Below are positions 19,259 through 27,374 of a DNA stretch of 64,000 nt, piece after piece. This DNA comes from Nitrospira sp. GTDB lineage: Bacteria; Nitrospirota; Nitrospiria; Nitrospirales; Nitrospiraceae. A model generated the notes under the pieces. It made no database searches. It saw only the letters and a program-made list of their open reading frames with translations, and had not been told where the DNA came from. Made by a program: the position numbers and the translations under genes. Location of the stretch: positions 1 to 64,000 of the forward strand of contig JANDJL010000013.1 of the NCBI GenBank assembly GCA_024330965.1. The letters are read 5' to 3'. Each line of letters starts with the position of its first letter. The stretch's first letter is position 1.

Positions 19259-21030
19259 TGCGCCCTCTTCGGCTTGTTCTGGCTCAGATTAACCCGTTGG
19301 TCGGAGATATTGAGGGGAATCTCCGGCTCATACGCTCCGCGCTCGGCCGGGCTCGGCAGGCTCATGCCGATCTCGTCGTTTTTCCCGAACTCGCTATCAC
19401 GGGGTATCCACCCCAAGATCTCCTGCTCAAGCCACGATTTATCGATCAGAACAAGAAAGCGCTCACCGAAGCGGCCACGTCGTGCACCGGTTTGGTTGCG
19501 GTGGTCGGATACGTGGAGCAAGGTCCGTCGGTGAAACGGTCGGAGGTGTCTCCCTTCGGAGCCGCTCCTGATCGGGACACATTGTACAACGCGGCTGCAA
19601 TTCTGGCGAACGGCCGCCACGTGTGCTCGTTTCACAAGCGGATCTTGCGGCATGATGGGGCCCAGGATGAAGGGCGGTATTTCATCCCTGGTCAGGCCGG
19701 TCCGTTGTTCGACCTGCACGGTGCGACAGTTGGTGTGACCATTGGCGAGGATATGTGGTCATGGGAAAGGTCCAGATTGGCTCAAGCGGAGGTGATCGTG
19801 AATATCGGTGCGTCTCCGTTTTGCATCGGCAAGCGCCGACTTCACGAGCAGGCACTGGCGGCTTATGCCAGGGAGAACGGCGCTTTTGTCGCGTTTGTGA
19901 ACCTGGTTGGCGGACAAGATGAGCTGGTGTTCGACGGCAACAGCGTGATTGTGGACCCAAACGGAATGGTCGTGTCACGAGCCAGGGCGTTTGAAGAGGA
20001 CCTCCTGGTGGTGGATCTTCATGTCGAAGGAAAAGCGCTCAGCCGTTCGGCTCGGGGATGCGCGAACGAATCGCCGGAGGAAAATGACAGGGCGGCCGAA
20101 CGGGTTGCGGTCGAGGTCCCGGATTTCGGGGGCGTCCGTTCACCAATTGTGCCTCGTGTGGAGCCGGAGCCAGGCGATCTTGAAGAGGTGTACCGGGCGT
20201 TGGTTCTGGGAGTGAAGGATTACGCTAGAAAGAACCGTTTCACGAACGTCGTTATTGGGTTGAGCGGCGGCATCGACTCGGCCGTGACCGCCGCTATTGC
20301 CGTGGATGCGGTGGGACCGGAACACGTGGTCGGAATCTGCATGCCGTCTCCGTATACGTCGAGAGAGAGCATCGAAGACGTTGCGGATCTGTCGCATCGG
20401 CTGGCCATCGAATGCCTGACGATCCCGATTACGCCATTGTTTGAAGCCTATAGCCGGTCGCTGGCGCAGGTTTTTCGAGAAACCCGGATGGATCAAACCG
20501 AAGAGAATTTGCAGGCCAGGATCCGAGGGACGATTCTCATGGCCTTCTCCAACAAGTTCGGGCATCTGGTGTTGACGACGGGGAATAAAAGCGAGACGAG
20601 CGTAGGATACGCGACGCTGTACGGCGACACGGCTGGCGGGTTTGCCGTCATCAAGGATGTTTCCAAAACCATGGTCTATGAATTGGCTCGGCTGCGCAAC
20701 CGAATGAAAGGCGCCTCCGTGATTCCGCAGCGGGTCTTGGACCGGCCTCCGAGTGCCGAATTGAAACCGAATCAGAAAGATGAGGACAGCCTTCCGCCCT
20801 ATTCGATTCTGGATCCCATTTTGAGAGCCTATGTTGAAGAGGATCGGTCGGTTGAAGAAATCGTCGCCCAGGGTTTTGATCGCGAGACGGTCCTGCGCAC
20901 CGCTTGCCTCGTTGATCGAAGTGAGTATAAACGGCGGCAGGCACCGATCGGAGTCCAGATCACTCCTCGCAGTTTCGGCAGGGAATGGCGGATGCCGATC
21001 ACCAACGGCTATCATCATTCTGGAGGCTGA
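19258..21030 (+). CDS. nadE: NAD synthetase with nitrilase-like N-terminal domain; glutaminase cysteine appears replaced
   Basis: NadE makes NAD from deamido-NAD, ATP and an amide donor. From ATG 19258 the product is 590 residues: a nitrilase-like domain (about 1-265) and the synthetase domain (about 300-575) with the PP-loop GLSGGIDSAV and later LVLTTGNKSE. In two-domain enzymes of this type the first domain makes ammonia from glutamine with a Glu-Lys-Cys triad. The Glu (VVFPELAITGYP) and Lys (SFHKRIL) are present, but the usual ICEDxW is IGEDMW (codon GGC), so the nucleophile seems lost. A cysteine 27 residues later (GASPFCIGK) is not at the usual position. The enzyme may therefore depend on free ammonia; a sequencing error (TGC to GGC) is the other explanation. 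Confidence 0.93.
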   Translation: MRPLRLVLAQINPLVGDIEGNLRLIRSALGRARQAHADLVVFPELAITGYPPQDLLLKPRFIDQNKKALTEAATSCTGLVAVVGYVEQGPSVKRSEVSPFGAAPDRDTLYNAAAILANGRHVCSFHKRILRHDGAQDEGRYFIPGQAGPLFDLHGATVGVTIGEDMWSWERSRLAQAEVIVNIGASPFCIGKRRLHEQALAAYARENGAFVAFVNLVGGQDELVFDGNSVIVDPNGMVVSRARAFEEDLLVVDLHVEGKALSRSARGCANESPEENDRAAERVAVEVPDFGGVRSPIVPRVEPEPGDLEEVYRALVLGVKDYARKNRFTNVVIGLSGGIDSAVTAAIAVDAVGPEHVVGICMPSPYTSRESIEDVADLSHRLAIECLTIPITPLFEAYSRSLAQVFRETRMDQTEENLQARIRGTILMAFSNKFGHLVLTTGNKSETSVGYATLYGDTAGGFAVIKDVSKTMVYELARLRNRMKGASVIPQRVLDRPPSAELKPNQKDEDSLPPYSILDPILRAYVEEDRSVEEIVAQGFDRETVLRTACLVDRSEYKRRQAPIGVQITPRSFGREWRMPITNGYHHSGG

Positions 21031-21033
21031 CCC

Positions 21034-21048
21034 CCCGCGTTTTGCGGG
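21034..21048 (+). terminator. Short hairpin directly after nadE
   Basis: CCCGC and GCGGG form a five-base GC stem around GTTTT, three bases after the nadE stop. There is no T-run after it, so it is only a weak terminator candidate. Confidence 0.35.
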
Positions 21049-21125
21049 CCGTATGGTTGAGGGTCGGTCATTTCGGCGAGAGTTGCGCCCTCAATGCTTC
21101 TTCAGCGGGAACTCCGCTTTTCGGA

Positions 21126-21155
21126 TTGTGCAAAAAGGGAAAGTTGAGCTATGAT
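21126..21155 (+). promoter_or_regulatory. Candidate sigma-70 promoter of glnB, in a 308-base gap
   Basis: TTGTGC and TATGAT are separated by 18 bases, about 180 bases before glnB. The gap between nadE and glnB (21031-21338) holds no supported gene. I looked for a sigma-54 GG-N10-GC element, expected for a nitrogen-regulated gene, and did not find a good one. Confidence 0.5.
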
Positions 21156-21269
21156 CCCCTCCTCGCCGGGATGCGTAAATCCCCATGCGACACGACCGGT
21201 CATTCATCCATGGCGATCTCTACAAAGGGAAAGCGGACGTGTGTCGAAAAAAATCATTCGACGGGCTGA

Positions 21270-21677
<408 letters not shown>

Positions 21678-21919
21678 CGAGGCGATGTCCTTTCGGCTTT
21701 ATTCCAGTCATCAGACCGGGCGGGGTCATCTCAGGCATTCACGTCGTCGCATACACGGTGGCTCCGTTTGACGCGGAAACGGTTGTCAAGCGTAGATACC
21801 CAGACCCCCTGCCGGCCTGGGTGGGCCGCCATGATCGAGTTGACGGATGCTTGATCGACGAGGAGGACCGACTGCCGTTCGGGCGGACTCGTGTGGCTGG
21901 TCTCTGAAAGGAGGAGAGG

Positions 21920-23329
21920 ATGAACGTGCGCGAGGTGTTGGAGTTCGCCAAGAAACACAAGGTGCAGATCGTCGATCTGAAATTTGTCGATTTGCCCGGT
22001 GTGTGGCAGCATATGAGCGTTCCTGTGAGTGAGCTGACGGAACAGTTGTTCAAGGACGGCTCCGGCCTCGATGGATCGTCGATTCGTGGATGGAAAGCGA
22101 TCAATAACAGTGATTTATTGTTGATCCCTGATCCGGCGACGGCCTGTCTTGATCCCTTCACTGCGGTGCCGACGCTCAGTTTGACGGGCAACGTGGTGGA
22201 CCCGGTTTCCCGGCAGAATTATGACCGTGATCCGCGGTACGTGGCTCTGAAGGCCGAGAAGTACCTTCAAAGCACGAAAATCGCCGACACGTCATATTGG
22301 GGGCCGGAGGCGGAGTTTTTTATTTTTGACCATGCCCGCTATGACCAAACGAGTCACAGCGGCTATTACTATCTCGACTCCGAGGAAGGTGTCTGGAACA
22401 TGGGCCAGGAGGGGTTCAATTTGGGCGGGAAGATCCGCCATAAGCAGGGGTACTTCCCGGTGGCGCCGGCGGACACGCAGCAGGATATTCGAAGCGAGAT
22501 GGTACTGGAAATGGAAAAGGTCGGGATCGCCGTGGAAAAGCACCATCACGAGACGGCGACGGCGGGTCAGGCCGAAATCGATATCCGTTTCGACACCCTT
22601 GTCAAAACGGCCGACAACATGATGATGTATAAATACATCGTCAAAAACGTGGCGCGGCGGCACGGCAAAACGGTCACGTTCATGCCTAAGCCCCTCTTCG
22701 GTGACGCGGGGTCCGGCATGCATACCCATCAGAGTCTTTGGAAAGACGGCAAGCCGTTGTTTGCCGGCAAAGAGTATGCGGGTATTTCGCAACTCTGTCT
22801 CTATTACATCGGCGGGATCCTCAAACATGCGCCGGCTCTGGCTGCGTTCACCAACCCGACGACGAACTCCTACAAGCGGATCACGCCTGGATTCGAAGCT
22901 CCCGTGCTGCTGGCCTATTCCAGCAGAAATCGCTCCGCCGGCATCCGCATTCCGATGTATTCGCCCAGCCCAAAGGCCAAACGGATCGAAGTGCGGTTCC
23001 CAGACCCCTCGTGCAACCCCTATCTTGCGTTTCCAGCGATGTTGATGGCGGGGTTGGACGGTATTCAGAACAAGATCAACCCCGGCGAGCCGGCCGAAAA
23101 AGATCTGTACGATCTCGATCCGAAAGAGGCCGCCGGTATTCCCACCATGCCGGGAAGCCTGGACGAAGCGATCGCTTGCCTGGAAAAAGACCATCAGTTT
23201 TTGCTGAAAGGCGAGGTGTTCACCGAAGACCTGATCGAAGCCTGGATCAAGTACAAGCGGGACAAGGAAATCGATCCCCTGAGGTTACGCCCTCATCCCT
23301 ACGAGTTTTTTCTCTATTACGATGTCTAG
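21920..23329 (+). CDS. glnA: Glutamine synthetase, type I
   Basis: GlnA makes glutamine from glutamate, ammonia and ATP as a dodecamer. The 469-residue product has the DGSSIRGW and [11 protein letters not shown] motifs, the ATP-binding [12 protein letters not shown] and the glutamate-binding NRSAGIRIP. It also has the adenylylation-site region EKDLYDL, whose tyrosine corresponds to the residue modified by GlnE. The start is behind AAAGGAGGAGAGG. The 242-base gap from glnB has no gene; TTGACG (21767) and TAGATA spaced by 19 bases are only a weak promoter candidate. A hairpin follows the stop. Confidence 0.97.
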   Translation: MNVREVLEFAKKHKVQIVDLKFVDLPGVWQHMSVPVSELTEQLFKDGSGLDGSSIRGWKAINNSDLLLIPDPATACLDPFTAVPTLSLTGNVVDPVSRQNYDRDPRYVALKAEKYLQSTKIADTSYWGPEAEFFIFDHARYDQTSHSGYYYLDSEEGVWNMGQEGFNLGGKIRHKQGYFPVAPADTQQDIRSEMVLEMEKVGIAVEKHHHETATAGQAEIDIRFDTLVKTADNMMMYKYIVKNVARRHGKTVTFMPKPLFGDAGSGMHTHQSLWKDGKPLFAGKEYAGISQLCLYYIGGILKHAPALAAFTNPTTNSYKRITPGFEAPVLLAYSSRNRSAGIRIPMYSPSPKAKRIEVRFPDPSCNPYLAFPAMLMAGLDGIQNKINPGEPAEKDLYDLDPKEAAGIPTMPGSLDEAIACLEKDHQFLLKGEVFTEDLIEAWIKYKRDKEIDPLRLRPHPYEFFLYYDV

Positions 23330-23365
23330 CGGGGTGTGAGGAAAAGGCAAAAGATGCGTGATAGG

Positions 23366-23391
23366 CCGCTGTTACGGAAGTGCAACAGCGG
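23366..23391. terminator. Hairpin between convergent glnA and a minus-strand gene
   Basis: CCGCTGTT and AACAGCGG form a perfect eight-base stem with a ten-base loop. It lies 36 bases after glnA and one base beyond the stop of the convergent gene, so it could end both transcripts. Neither side has a strong T-run; on the minus strand CTTTT follows after 13 bases. Confidence 0.55.
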
Positions 23392-23392
23392 G

Positions 23393-23812
23393 TTACGGTT
23401 TCCGGCAAACGATTTCTCCCAAGCCATGGTCGGGGCTCTGCGGCTCGATCGGTTGCCAGTTGCCGTTTTCGATGTAGCCGCTCCTCGATTTACCGGTCGC
23501 CATATTCCGCGAGAACTCCACGATTTGCAACACCCGAACACGCCACAGACGGCAGTCGAATTGCTTATGAGCTGTCGCCGATAAAAAACGAGGAGTCGGG
23601 GACTCTCCCATCCACTTTACGTCTATCAATTGCCAAACCGTCACCACATTTCCTTCTCGGTGTATCGTATCGGGATCATAATGCACGATCTGTTTACTCT
23701 GGGGCTGATAGCGTTTGTCGAGCGCAATCCAGCCTCCCCACGCGGAGGACCCGTACATGATCAGGACGGCCGGAAGCATAAGGCTGATGGGCGGAGCCAG
23801 TCGGACGTTCAT
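23393..23812 (-). CDS. Secreted surface-adhesin E-like protein
   Basis: The 139-residue product has a signal peptide (MNVRLAPPISLMLPAVLIM, ending near SSAWGG). A mature domain follows with the pattern of surface-adhesin E-like proteins: YDPDTIHREGNVVTVWQLID, then a DCRLWRVRVL cysteine segment, EFSRNMATGK, and a final cysteine in GEIVCRKP. The two cysteines may pair. Function is unknown in Nitrospira. The ORF track starts at a GTG 21 codons upstream; I prefer the ATG that begins the signal peptide, although neither has a clear ribosome-binding site. It is convergent with glnA. Confidence 0.75.
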   Translation of the reverse strand: MNVRLAPPISLMLPAVLIMYGSSAWGGWIALDKRYQPQSKQIVHYDPDTIHREGNVVTVWQLIDVKWMGESPTPRFLSATAHKQFDCRLWRVRVLQIVEFSRNMATGKSRSGYIENGNWQPIEPQSPDHGLGEIVCRKP

Positions 23813-24037
23813 TGAAAATAGAGAGGGAAACGAGACCGGTTTTGAGGGGTATTTCAACTCCATTTTTCGGTTCACTGTGCCCGATTTTGGGAATCGGTTG
23901 CAAGTCTCTGTGCGTAAAAACCGGTCGGCGCGGCATCATGACGTGGTGAATCGATTGTGCGGCCCTCGTCACCAGAAAAATGCCTTGAGCCCTTTTCGAG
24001 CTTGAGATAATCTTCCCGCCACGGAGGGGAGGAAATC

Positions 24038-24811
24038 ATGCCGAAACATATCCCGACAGGATTGACAAGAAGCGATATCTTGAAACGATACATTGAACGA
24101 TTCAAGCGACAGATTGATCGATTCCAGCCGTTTCTCTCGAGGAAGCGGGCGTCTGTGTCGATCGATGATTTCGACGAAGAGACTGAAGAACTGATCGCAC
24201 AGGTCTTCGGGGCTGCCTCCGATCAGGCCGAGGCGTATGTGTATGCCAAAACGGGAGAATCCGCGCTTCTGCCGGAGGAGGCGCAGGAGACAGGCGTCCA
24301 TGACGTGGAGCGTGAGAGCCTTCAGCAACGGCGACAGGTCTTGGAAAGCTGCCTGGCCGATTTGGAGATGAGGAGCCGGATACTGGCGAGCAGAGGCACG
24401 AGCCAGAAGGGTGGACGAGAAGAACGGACGTTGGTCCAGCATTATACGTCGTATGATGTGCGAAGCATCGCTCGAACGTCGACGATCAAAGAGGTGGGGA
24501 AGACGTTCCAAAAATATCGAATCGACGCGCTGATCGTGGATGACGGCTCCCGCTACATCGGGATCATTACCGACTCAGACCTAAGTCGAAAAGCCATCGC
24601 CAAGGGCCTTGATCCCAACACCACGACAGTGGCCTCCTGTATGAGTCGATCCATCGTGACGATCGAAGAGGACGAACCCCTTGCCAATGCGCTCGCGCTC
24701 ATGAAAAAACACGCGATTAGGCATATTCCGGTTACCGCCGATGGGACCATCATCGGTGTCTTGTCTGCGTCGGATCTCCTCCGTGCATTGGAGGATCGAC
24801 TGTCTTCTTGA
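24038..24811 (+). CDS. CBS-domain protein with a unique N-terminal region
   Basis: The 257-residue product has a pair of CBS domains at about residues 130-257 (IDALIVDDGSRYIGIITDSD and HIPVTADGTIIGVLSASDLL). Such pairs usually bind adenine nucleotides and act as energy sensors. The first 125 residues are charged and helical, with a possible coiled coil (LQQRRQVLESCLADLEMRSR), and match nothing I recognise. It is next to glnB/glnA on the same strand, so a link to nitrogen control is possible but unproven. The ATG has a GGAGGGGAGG site. Confidence 0.85.
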   Translation: MPKHIPTGLTRSDILKRYIERFKRQIDRFQPFLSRKRASVSIDDFDEETEELIAQVFGAASDQAEAYVYAKTGESALLPEEAQETGVHDVERESLQQRRQVLESCLADLEMRSRILASRGTSQKGGREERTLVQHYTSYDVRSIARTSTIKEVGKTFQKYRIDALIVDDGSRYIGIITDSDLSRKAIAKGLDPNTTTVASCMSRSIVTIEEDEPLANALALMKKHAIRHIPVTADGTIIGVLSASDLLRALEDRLSS

Positions 24812-24824
24812 CCTCCACCGAATC

Positions 24825-24852
24825 GCACCCCGTCTCGAAGTGGGAGGGGTGC
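24825..24852 (+). terminator. Hairpin after the CBS-domain gene
   Basis: GCACCCC and GGGGTGC form a seven-base stem with a 14-base loop, 13 bases after the stop. No T-run follows. It is a plausible end of the CBS gene transcript. Confidence 0.4.
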
Positions 24853-25075
24853 AGCCGGCTTCCTCTCTAAGGTCGTAAGGCATTGAATATTGAGGCTGTA
24901 CCATCTCGGCCATTCTGTCGGGATCTTCCTTCTGTCTCCTGCCGGAAAAGTTGAGGAAAACATGGGAAAAATAGGCAAAACACGACGTTTACCAAGGCCT
25001 CGTTTTTGCTCTGCCGATCATGGTCCCATGGCCTTTTGCGTGGGATGGTTGCAAAAAATGAGGAGGACTCCCGAA

Positions 25076-26017
25076 ATGGCCCAACGAATGTCCGCATCCG
25101 ACCTCTATCAGCGCGGGTTGGTGCTGAAAAAAGCGCACATGTTCCACATGGCGATCGAGGATTTCGAGCAAGCCGCGCGCGATCCCCAATATGCCCCCCA
25201 GGCGTACATTCAGATGGCATTGTGCTGGAGGGCCGTTGATCGCGCTGACGAAGCCGTTGCGGCGTTTCGTCGAGCAGCGGCTTCTCCGATCCTGTCCTCC
25301 GAGGAACGGATGCATGTGCTCTATCACATGGGTCGGCTATTGGAGGAGCAGGGTCGGTTCTCTGAAAGTTTGGAACTCTATGGGGTGATTAGAAAAGAGA
25401 GCCCGGACTTTGGCGACGTGGCGCTCCGCATCAAGCGTCTCTGCAGCGGAGAACGCAGATCCATGACAGTGACTCGTGGTTCGCGATCGATTCGCCGAGC
25501 AACGAGTTCGTCGTGGGGGCTCTGGGTCAAATCGTTTTTCCAACAAACCGGGCGGTGGCTGGATCGAACCTCTCAAGCCATGCCGGAACCTTCTGTGAGT
25601 CGGCTCGGTCATCCTCGGAATCAAGGTCGTGGCGCGAGCGAGTTGCACTCTTTCTCGGGCCCGCATGAGGGTGCAGAGGCCGACCAGGCGCTGAAAAAGC
25701 GGACCGTCGAGCATCGCCGGTGCAAGCGCGTGCCGATTCGCTTGCCAAGCTCATTTGCCGCCAAAGGGCGCATGGTTGCCGGAAAAGGCGAGGTGTGTGA
25801 TCTGTCTCCCTGGGGATGTCGGATCAGCAGCGCGGTGTCCGTTCCGATCGGCACCGACATGCAGTGCTGCATTTTTTCCGGCCGTTCCGGTGACGCCCTC
25901 ATGATCGAGGGGGCAACGGTGCGTTGGATCGGTCCGAGGGAGTTCGGCCTCGCCTTCACCAAGATCAGCCCGGCTGTGCAAGAGCAATTGGTACGGTTGT
26001 GCGGAGTCGCCGCCTGA
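25076..26017 (+). CDS. TPR-PilZ domain protein
   Basis: From ATG 25076, behind a perfect AGGAGG nine bases upstream, the product is 313 residues; the ORF track's start at 24890 adds 62 unlikely residues. Residues about 8-120 hold three TPR-like helical pairs (FHMAIEDFEQAARD, ADEAVAAFRRAAA, FSESLELYGVIRKE). A disordered linker follows. Residues about 215-313 form a PilZ domain with RRCKRVPIR at the start and DLSPWGCRIS, the two parts of the c-di-GMP-binding site (RxxxR and [DN]xSxxG). It is probably a c-di-GMP effector; the TPR part may bind a partner. Confidence 0.85.
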   Translation: MAQRMSASDLYQRGLVLKKAHMFHMAIEDFEQAARDPQYAPQAYIQMALCWRAVDRADEAVAAFRRAAASPILSSEERMHVLYHMGRLLEEQGRFSESLELYGVIRKESPDFGDVALRIKRLCSGERRSMTVTRGSRSIRRATSSSWGLWVKSFFQQTGRWLDRTSQAMPEPSVSRLGHPRNQGRGASELHSFSGPHEGAEADQALKKRTVEHRRCKRVPIRLPSSFAAKGRMVAGKGEVCDLSPWGCRISSAVSVPIGTDMQCCIFSGRSGDALMIEGATVRWIGPREFGLAFTKISPAVQEQLVRLCGVAA

Positions 26018-26227
26018 CGATCAATCGTGCGGAGATATTTCCCCCTCGCGGCTAAAGAAAAAAGACAGGGGAGAGAACCACGTCTGTCTCTCTGATGACT
26101 TGTGTGAAACTCCCCAGGAAGAGGGTGAACGGATGTCTCTCAACGATCGGTGTTGCGGTTCCGGGTGTCAATGTCGAGGGTAAAAAGGAGGTGCCGGTGG
26201 GAAGCGGAAACAAGCGAGCAGAGGGAA

Positions 26228-26503
26228 TCAGGGAAACGCCGTTGAATGCGGCTCTTTGGGTTGGCGCTTTTCAGAGCCTTCCAAGAAACCGGTCGGTGGG
26301 GGAGACGCCGGCCGTAACTCATATTCGAAATTCCTGCGCCGCAAACAAATCGCTCCTTGCCGGCTCAAGGCGTCCACACTCGTAAATACCTGGCTCCACG
26401 TCCATTCAGGAAGACACGACAGCAGTTCCTCAAGCGAAATGGTCCCTCGTGCGTGGACGAGGGTTAAGATTCTTGCCTCCGTGTGTTCTGTCGCGATGCT
26501 CAT
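26228..26503 (-). CDS. Small winged-helix-like protein
   Basis: From the ATG at 26503 (GGAG eight bases upstream on the minus strand) the product is 91 residues; the ORF track adds 36 doubtful residues. The core (EARILTLVHARGTISLEELL, then a helix with SQVFTSVDALSRQGAICLRR) has the spacing of a winged helix-turn-helix, with the recognition helix at about residues 35-47 and the wing after it. It may bind DNA. The last 25 residues look disordered. Function unknown. Confidence 0.7.
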   Translation of the reverse strand: MSIATEHTEARILTLVHARGTISLEELLSCLPEWTWSQVFTSVDALSRQGAICLRRRNFEYELRPASPPPTGFLEGSEKRQPKEPHSTAFP

Positions 26504-26661
26504 GTTTGTTCTCCGGGAGGCTAAAGAGGCGATAACATCAAACGGAGCATTCCCTTCATATGCTCCAAGTCCCATGGTTCTGTCTGATCGAGACTCCGCA
26601 ACCGGCTTCATAAGGAAAGGCGACCGGACATGGGGATTTCACCGATAGCCTGTCGGCCATG

Positions 26662-27045
26662 CTAGAAGTCATCGGTTGAGACCGGGCGGAGAAGATCCCG
26701 AACGGACAGGACCCCCACGACGGTGTCGGCCTTGCGCACGACGAGGTGCCGGACACCGTATCGGTACATCAAGTCAGCCGCTTCCGTAATAGGACGTCGT
26801 TCATCGATGCCGATGAGCGGGGCGCTCATGATCACGCCGATCGGAAACAAGGCCGGTTCTTGGCCGTTCCCCACCACTTTTCGGACGATATCGGATTCCG
26901 TCACAATGCCGACAATGTGGCGATCATGTTCCACAAGAATGCTCCCGACCCGATGGGCCGACATGGACTTCGCTGCCTCGACGGCATTCATTGTTCCTGG
27001 TGCTGTCACGAGCTTGTGATTCATGAGCTGTCCGACGGTGACCAT
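26662..27045 (-). CDS. Two-CBS-domain protein
   Basis: The 127-residue product is almost only a CBS pair (VGSILVEHDRHIVGIVTESDIV and VRHLVVRKADTVVGVLSVRD). Stand-alone CBS pairs bind AMP, ATP or similar ligands and often regulate other proteins. The annotated ATG at 27051 has the GGGAGGA site touching it, so I prefer the second ATG at 27045, seven bases from the site. It lies downstream of the ACT-adenylyltransferase gene on the same strand. Confidence 0.87.
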   Translation of the reverse strand: MVTVGQLMNHKLVTAPGTMNAVEAAKSMSAHRVGSILVEHDRHIVGIVTESDIVRKVVGNGQEPALFPIGVIMSAPLIGIDERRPITEAADLMYRYGVRHLVVRKADTVVGVLSVRDLLRPVSTDDF

Positions 27046-27374
27046 CGACATTCCTCCCTTGTGAGGCGTTCGTCAAGAAATTTGTTTCTTCCTCCTTGCC
27101 TCCTATTGGATTGGAGGCTATCGCCTGCACGTTGCAAGACCATGTCCGCTTTGTAAAGCTTGCGTTAACCTTCGTTGCGACAGGCTGCCTTGTAGTCAGG
27201 GGAAAGGTGAGATACGCCCTGTGGGGAGCGGTGTGACGTCGTCAATACCACGTGATCGTTATTCCATCCCGTGCGGTGTACTAGCGAATTTGTCGGTGGT
27301 GAATCGACGGCTGCATCGTACAGCAAAGGGGATCGTTACCCTCATGTCGTCTGTCGTGGCCCCATGGTCTGCCA
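27046..27374. other. Intergenic region upstream of the minus-strand CBS gene
   Basis: These 329 bases hold no supported gene. Two short hairpins are visible, AAGAAA-TTTG-TTTCTT (27076-27091) and GCCTCC ... GGAGGC (27098-27118). They lie just upstream of the CBS gene start and could be in its leader. I could not identify a good -35/-10 pair. Confidence 0.4.
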
